Positions 6,787-9,083 of a DNA stretch of 9,083 nt are shown here, one piece after another; position 1 is the first letter of the stretch, and the number at the start of each line of letters is the position of its first letter. Origin of the DNA: Bacteroidota bacterium. GTDB taxonomy: Bacteria > Bacteroidota > Bacteroidia > Flavobacteriales > Flavobacteriaceae. The DNA is taken from NCBI GenBank assembly GCA_021793135.1, contig JAJYTI010000084.1, forward strand, positions 1 to 9,083, written 5' to 3'. Below the pieces are notes generated by a model. It saw only the letters and a program-made list of their open reading frames with translations. It did no database searches and was not told the DNA's origin. The position numbers and the translations under genes were made by a program.

Positions 6787-7763
6787 TAGTCTAGCGATTG
6801 GTTTTCTATTTGCGACTTTTCTAATAATTCAGCAAATTCTTCGGCGCTTATGCTTCCATAGTAAAAGTTTAATGGATTTATTCTCTGCCCGTTTTTATGT
6901 ACTTCGTAATGAAGATGTGGTGCAGTAGATCGCCCTGTACTTCCTACATAGCCAATAATATCGCCTCGTTTTACGCGTTGCCCTTTTCGTACATTAAAAT
7001 CATTAAGATGTCCGTACAAACTCATGTAACCATATCCGTGATCTATACGGATGTGTTTTCCATAACCGGCAACATAACCATCTGCTCTGGTTACTACACC
7101 ATTTCCAGTTGCAAAAACGGGAGTACCTCTAGGAGCAGAAAAATCCATTCCACCATGGAATTTTCTTACTTTAGTAAATGGATCGGTACGATAACCATAC
7201 CCAGATGCCATACGATTTAGGTCTTCATTCCTTACGGGCTGAATAGCTGGAATAGCAGCTAACAAATCTTCCTCGGTTTTAGCTAGCTCTACAATATCAT
7301 CTAAAGATTTAGATTGTACCACAATTTGTCGGGTTAGCACATCTAGTTTTTTGTTTGTAGAGATGATTATATCCGAATTATCAAAGCCTTCTAAATTTTT
7401 ATATCTATTTACTCCTCCAAAACCAGCTCGACGTTGTTCTTCTGGAATAGGGTTGGACTCGAAGTAAATTCGATAAATATTGTTGTCTCGTTCCATTAAC
7501 TCATCCAAAACTAGGCCTGCTTGATCCATTTTTTTGTTCAGCAGTTCGTATTGCAATTTCATATTGCTAAGCTCTCGTTGCAATACTTTTTCTTTTGGAG
7601 ATTCTAAAAATGGAATATTTAAATAGATTAAAAAGATTATAAATCCACTTAAAAAGACACTTAATATCGATAGTAAAATAAGGCCAACACGCTTTCCTTT
7701 CTTAACTCTAACTCTTTTGTAGGAAAGTGTTTCGCTATCGTAATAATATTTTACCTTCGCCAT
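6786..7763 (-). CDS. Membrane-anchored M23 family metallopeptidase (cell-wall hydrolase)
   Basis: The 325-residue product has a basic cytoplasmic N-terminus, a transmembrane helix (about 26-49), a predicted coiled-coil region (about 56-92) and linker, then a C-terminal M23 (LytM/lysostaphin-like) domain (about 187-303) facing the periplasm. Zinc ligands are present: H203 and D207 in HGGMD, and H285 in H283-L-H285. H252 (YGHL) and H283 match the catalytic histidines, so unlike degenerate EnvC or NlpD domains it should be an active peptidoglycan endopeptidase. The SGYGYRTDPFTKVRKFHGGMD block is typical of this Bacteroidota group. It is the first gene of the minus-strand operon, divergent from alaS, and its stop overlaps the MerR start. 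The MAKVKYYYD start sits at the first ATG of the frame. Substrate cross-link type is not readable from sequence. Confidence 0.93.
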   Translation of the reverse strand: MAKVKYYYDSETLSYKRVRVKKGKRVGLILLSILSVFLSGFIIFLIYLNIPFLESPKEKVLQRELSNMKLQYELLNKKMDQAGLVLDELMERDNNIYRIYFESNPIPEEQRRAGFGGVNRYKNLEGFDNSDIIISTNKKLDVLTRQIVVQSKSLDDIVELAKTEEDLLAAIPAIQPVRNEDLNRMASGYGYRTDPFTKVRKFHGGMDFSAPRGTPVFATGNGVVTRADGYVAGYGKHIRIDHGYGYMSLYGHLNDFNVRKGQRVKRGDIIGYVGSTGRSTAPHLHYEVHKNGQRINPLNFYYGSISAEEFAELLEKSQIENQSLD

Positions 7764-7777
7764 ACGTTAAAAAACCT

Positions 7778-7785
7778 TATTTTTG
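7778..7785 (+). promoter_or_regulatory. alaS: Candidate -7 box (TATTTTTG) for alaS
   Basis: TATTTTTG on the plus strand matches TAnnTTTG exactly and lies 100 bases before the alaS ATG, giving a leader of about 90 bases. No TTG -33 element is visible. A weaker alternative nearer the gene is CTTATTTG, ending at 7839. AT-rich DNA makes chance matches likely. Confidence 0.35.
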
Positions 7786-7802
7786 TGTTTTGAAAATAAA
7801 TC

Positions 7803-7817
7803 ACTTCAGTGTGAAGT
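7803..7817. repeat. Inverted repeat ACTTCA-GTG-TGAAGT in the alaS/M23 control region
   Basis: Six-base arms (7803-7808 and 7812-7817) flank a 3-base spacer. The repeat lies between the two opposed candidate -7 boxes, downstream of both, so it would be in both transcripts' leaders. It could be an operator for a dimeric regulator such as the MerR-type protein, or a small leader hairpin. Function is inferred only. Confidence 0.4.
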
Positions 7818-7822
7818 ATCAT

Positions 7823-7840
7823 ACAAATATACTTATTTGT
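7823..7840. repeat. Inverted repeat ACAAATA-TACT-TATTTGT overlapping the M23 promoter box
   Basis: Seven-base arms (7823-7829 and 7834-7840) surround the spacer TACT. The left arm overlaps the minus-strand -7 box. The repeat is exact but very AT-rich, so it may be chance; it could equally be a regulator site. Confidence 0.35.
7824..7831 (-). promoter_or_regulatory. Candidate -7 box (TATATTTG) for the M23-MerR-LemA-TPM operon
   Basis: On the minus strand this reads TATATTTG, an exact TAnnTTTG match, ending 60 bases before the ATG of the M23 gene, the first gene of the operon. It is the only exact match I see upstream of the operon within the gap. No -33 TTG is apparent. It sits inside an inverted repeat, which might mark control by a regulator. 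Confidence 0.45.
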
Positions 7841-7885
7841 TTGTTTCTGTCTGGAGTTAGCATCGTTAAGTTTAAAAATTAGAAC

Positions 7886-9083
7886 ATGACATCAAAAGAA
7901 ATTCGCGAGCAATACCTTTCTTTTTTTAAATCAAAAGGACATACTATAGTACCGTCTGCTCCAATGGTTATAAAAGGAGATCCCACATTGATGTTTACCA
8001 ATGCTGGTATGGTTCAGTTTAAGGAATATTTCCTAGGCAATAAACCTGCCAAACACAAGCGTGTAGTAGATACTCAAAAGTGTTTACGTGTAAGTGGTAA
8101 GCATAATGACTTAGAAGAAGTGGGGATGGATACTTATCACCATACCATGTTTGAAATGCTAGGAAACTGGAGTTTTGGAGATTACTTTAAGAAAGATGCT
8201 ATTGCCTGGGCATGGGAGTTGCTTACAGAAGTATTTAAAATTGATAAAGATTGTCTGTATGTAACTATTTTTGAGGGAGATGAAAGCGAAGGATTAGAGC
8301 GCGACCAAGAAGCTTATGATATCTGGAGAGAATTTGTTCCTGCAGACAGAATAATCAATGGGAATAAAGATGATAACTTCTGGGAAATGGGAGCGCAAGG
8401 TCCTTGTGGTCCATGTAGCGAGATACACGTAGATGTTCGCAGTGCAGAAGAAAAGGCGAAAATTGACGGTGCCGAGCTAGTGAATAAAGACCATCCGCAG
8501 GTGGTGGAAATTTGGAACTTGGTATTTATGCAGTTTAACCGTATGGCAGATGGTAGCTTAGAGAAACTTCCAGAGCAACACGTAGATACTGGTATGGGCT
8601 TTGAACGTTTGTGTATGGTGTTACAAGGAAAAGAAAGTAACTATGATACAGATGTGTTTACGCCTATAATTAGTGAGATTGAGACTATAACATCTACTAC
8701 TTACGGAAAAGAAGAGAAAATAGATGTGGCTATTCGAGTTATTGCCGATCACGTTCGTGCGGTAGCTTTCGCGATTGCTGATGGACAACTACCTTCTAAT
8801 TCGGGAGCAGGATATGTAATTCGTAGAATTTTACGCCGTGCGGTACGTTATGGATTTACATTCTTAGATAAAAAAGAAGCATTTATATATCAATTAGTTC
8901 CAGTTCTTTTACGTCAAATGGGGGAGGCTTTCCCAGAATTGATAAAGGAGAAAAACTTAATTGTAAACGTAATAAGAGAAGAAGAAAACTCTTTCTTACG
9001 TACGTTAGATCAAGGATTGGTATTGTTAGATAATATTATTCAGCAGAATGAAGGAAATATAGTTTCTGGGGCAAAAGCATTTG
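7886..9083 (+). CDS. alaS: Alanyl-tRNA synthetase, N-terminal catalytic part (cut by window edge)
   Basis: The frame is open for 399 codons from the ATG at 7886 to the window end; full bacterial AlaRS is about 870-880 residues. AlaRS charges tRNA-Ala in the cytosol. The class II catalytic core is intact: the motif 2 region F89-EMLGNWSFGDY-F101, EMGAQGPCGPCSEIH (about 167-181), VFMQFNR after VVEIWNL, and motif 3 D234-TGMGFER-L242. The tRNA-binding helical domain begins with SNSGAGYVIRRILRRAVRYG (304-323). The editing domain and C-Ala domain lie beyond the window and cannot be assessed. The start MTSKEIREQYLSFFKSKGH is the standard N-terminus. The gene is divergent from the M23 operon across a 122-base control region. 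Confidence 0.97.
   Translation, partial: MTSKEIREQYLSFFKSKGHTIVPSAPMVIKGDPTLMFTNAGMVQFKEYFLGNKPAKHKRVVDTQKCLRVSGKHNDLEEVGMDTYHHTMFEMLGNWSFGDYFKKDAIAWAWELLTEVFKIDKDCLYVTIFEGDESEGLERDQEAYDIWREFVPADRIINGNKDDNFWEMGAQGPCGPCSEIHVDVRSAEEKAKIDGAELVNKDHPQVVEIWNLVFMQFNRMADGSLEKLPEQHVDTGMGFERLCMVLQGKESNYDTDVFTPIISEIETITSTTYGKEEKIDVAIRVIADHVRAVAFAIADGQLPSNSGAGYVIRRILRRAVRYGFTFLDKKEAFIYQLVPVLLRQMGEAFPELIKEKNLIVNVIREEENSFLRTLDQGLVLLDNIIQQNEGNIVSGAKAF

Noticed and set aside
6897..7220. 107-codon plus-strand frame opposite the M23 gene
   Set aside because: It lies antisense to the conserved M23 catalytic domain and has no recognisable protein pattern.

Overview
The window looks like an ordinary chromosomal segment from a member of the Bacteroidota, most likely the family Flavobacteriaceae. 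The base composition is AT-rich, Shine-Dalgarno sites are absent, leaders before the start codons are A-rich, and several genes are preceded by the Bacteroidota -7 promoter element TAnnTTTG. The protein content fits too: a secreted M1 peptidase, adjacent era and der, and an M23 peptidase/MerR/LemA/TPM cluster divergent from alaS. The family assignment is inference. I see no tRNA, rRNA, IS element, phage gene, CRISPR array or other sign of recent transfer.

Layout: (1) 1-114, minus strand, the start of a small DUF2905-type membrane protein that runs off the left edge. (2) 252-2168, plus strand, an exported M1-family zinc metallopeptidase. (3) 2229-3122 and 3223-4527, plus strand, the ribosome-assembly GTPases Era and Der, each with its own -7 box lying at the end of an inverted repeat. 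(4) 4532-4559, a strong symmetrical terminator between the converging der and the minus-strand cluster. (5) 7763 down to 4594, minus strand, a tight five-gene operon in transcription order: M23 peptidase, small MerR-type regulator, LemA, a leaderless TPM-domain protein, and a membrane-anchored TPM protein with a glycine-rich tail. Two junctions are TAATG stop/start overlaps. (6) 7764-7885, a divergent control region with candidate promoters on both strands and two small inverted repeats. (7) 7886-9083, plus strand, the catalytic half of alanyl-tRNA synthetase, cut by the right edge.

Functionally, the plus-strand genes other than the M1 peptidase are core translation and ribosome-biogenesis genes. 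The minus-strand operon is an envelope module: a membrane-anchored cell-wall hydrolase, a DNA-binding protein and three membrane or membrane-associated proteins of families whose biochemistry is poorly known. I found no clearly new biological system. The points most worth a second look are the reuse of terminator-like inverted repeats as promoters in front of era and der, the face-to-face promoters between the M23 gene and alaS, and the undefined role of the MerR/LemA/TPM/TPM cluster. All intergenic gaps are shorter than 150 bases. The 115-251 gap upstream of the M1 gene is AT-rich and I see no convincing promoter in it.
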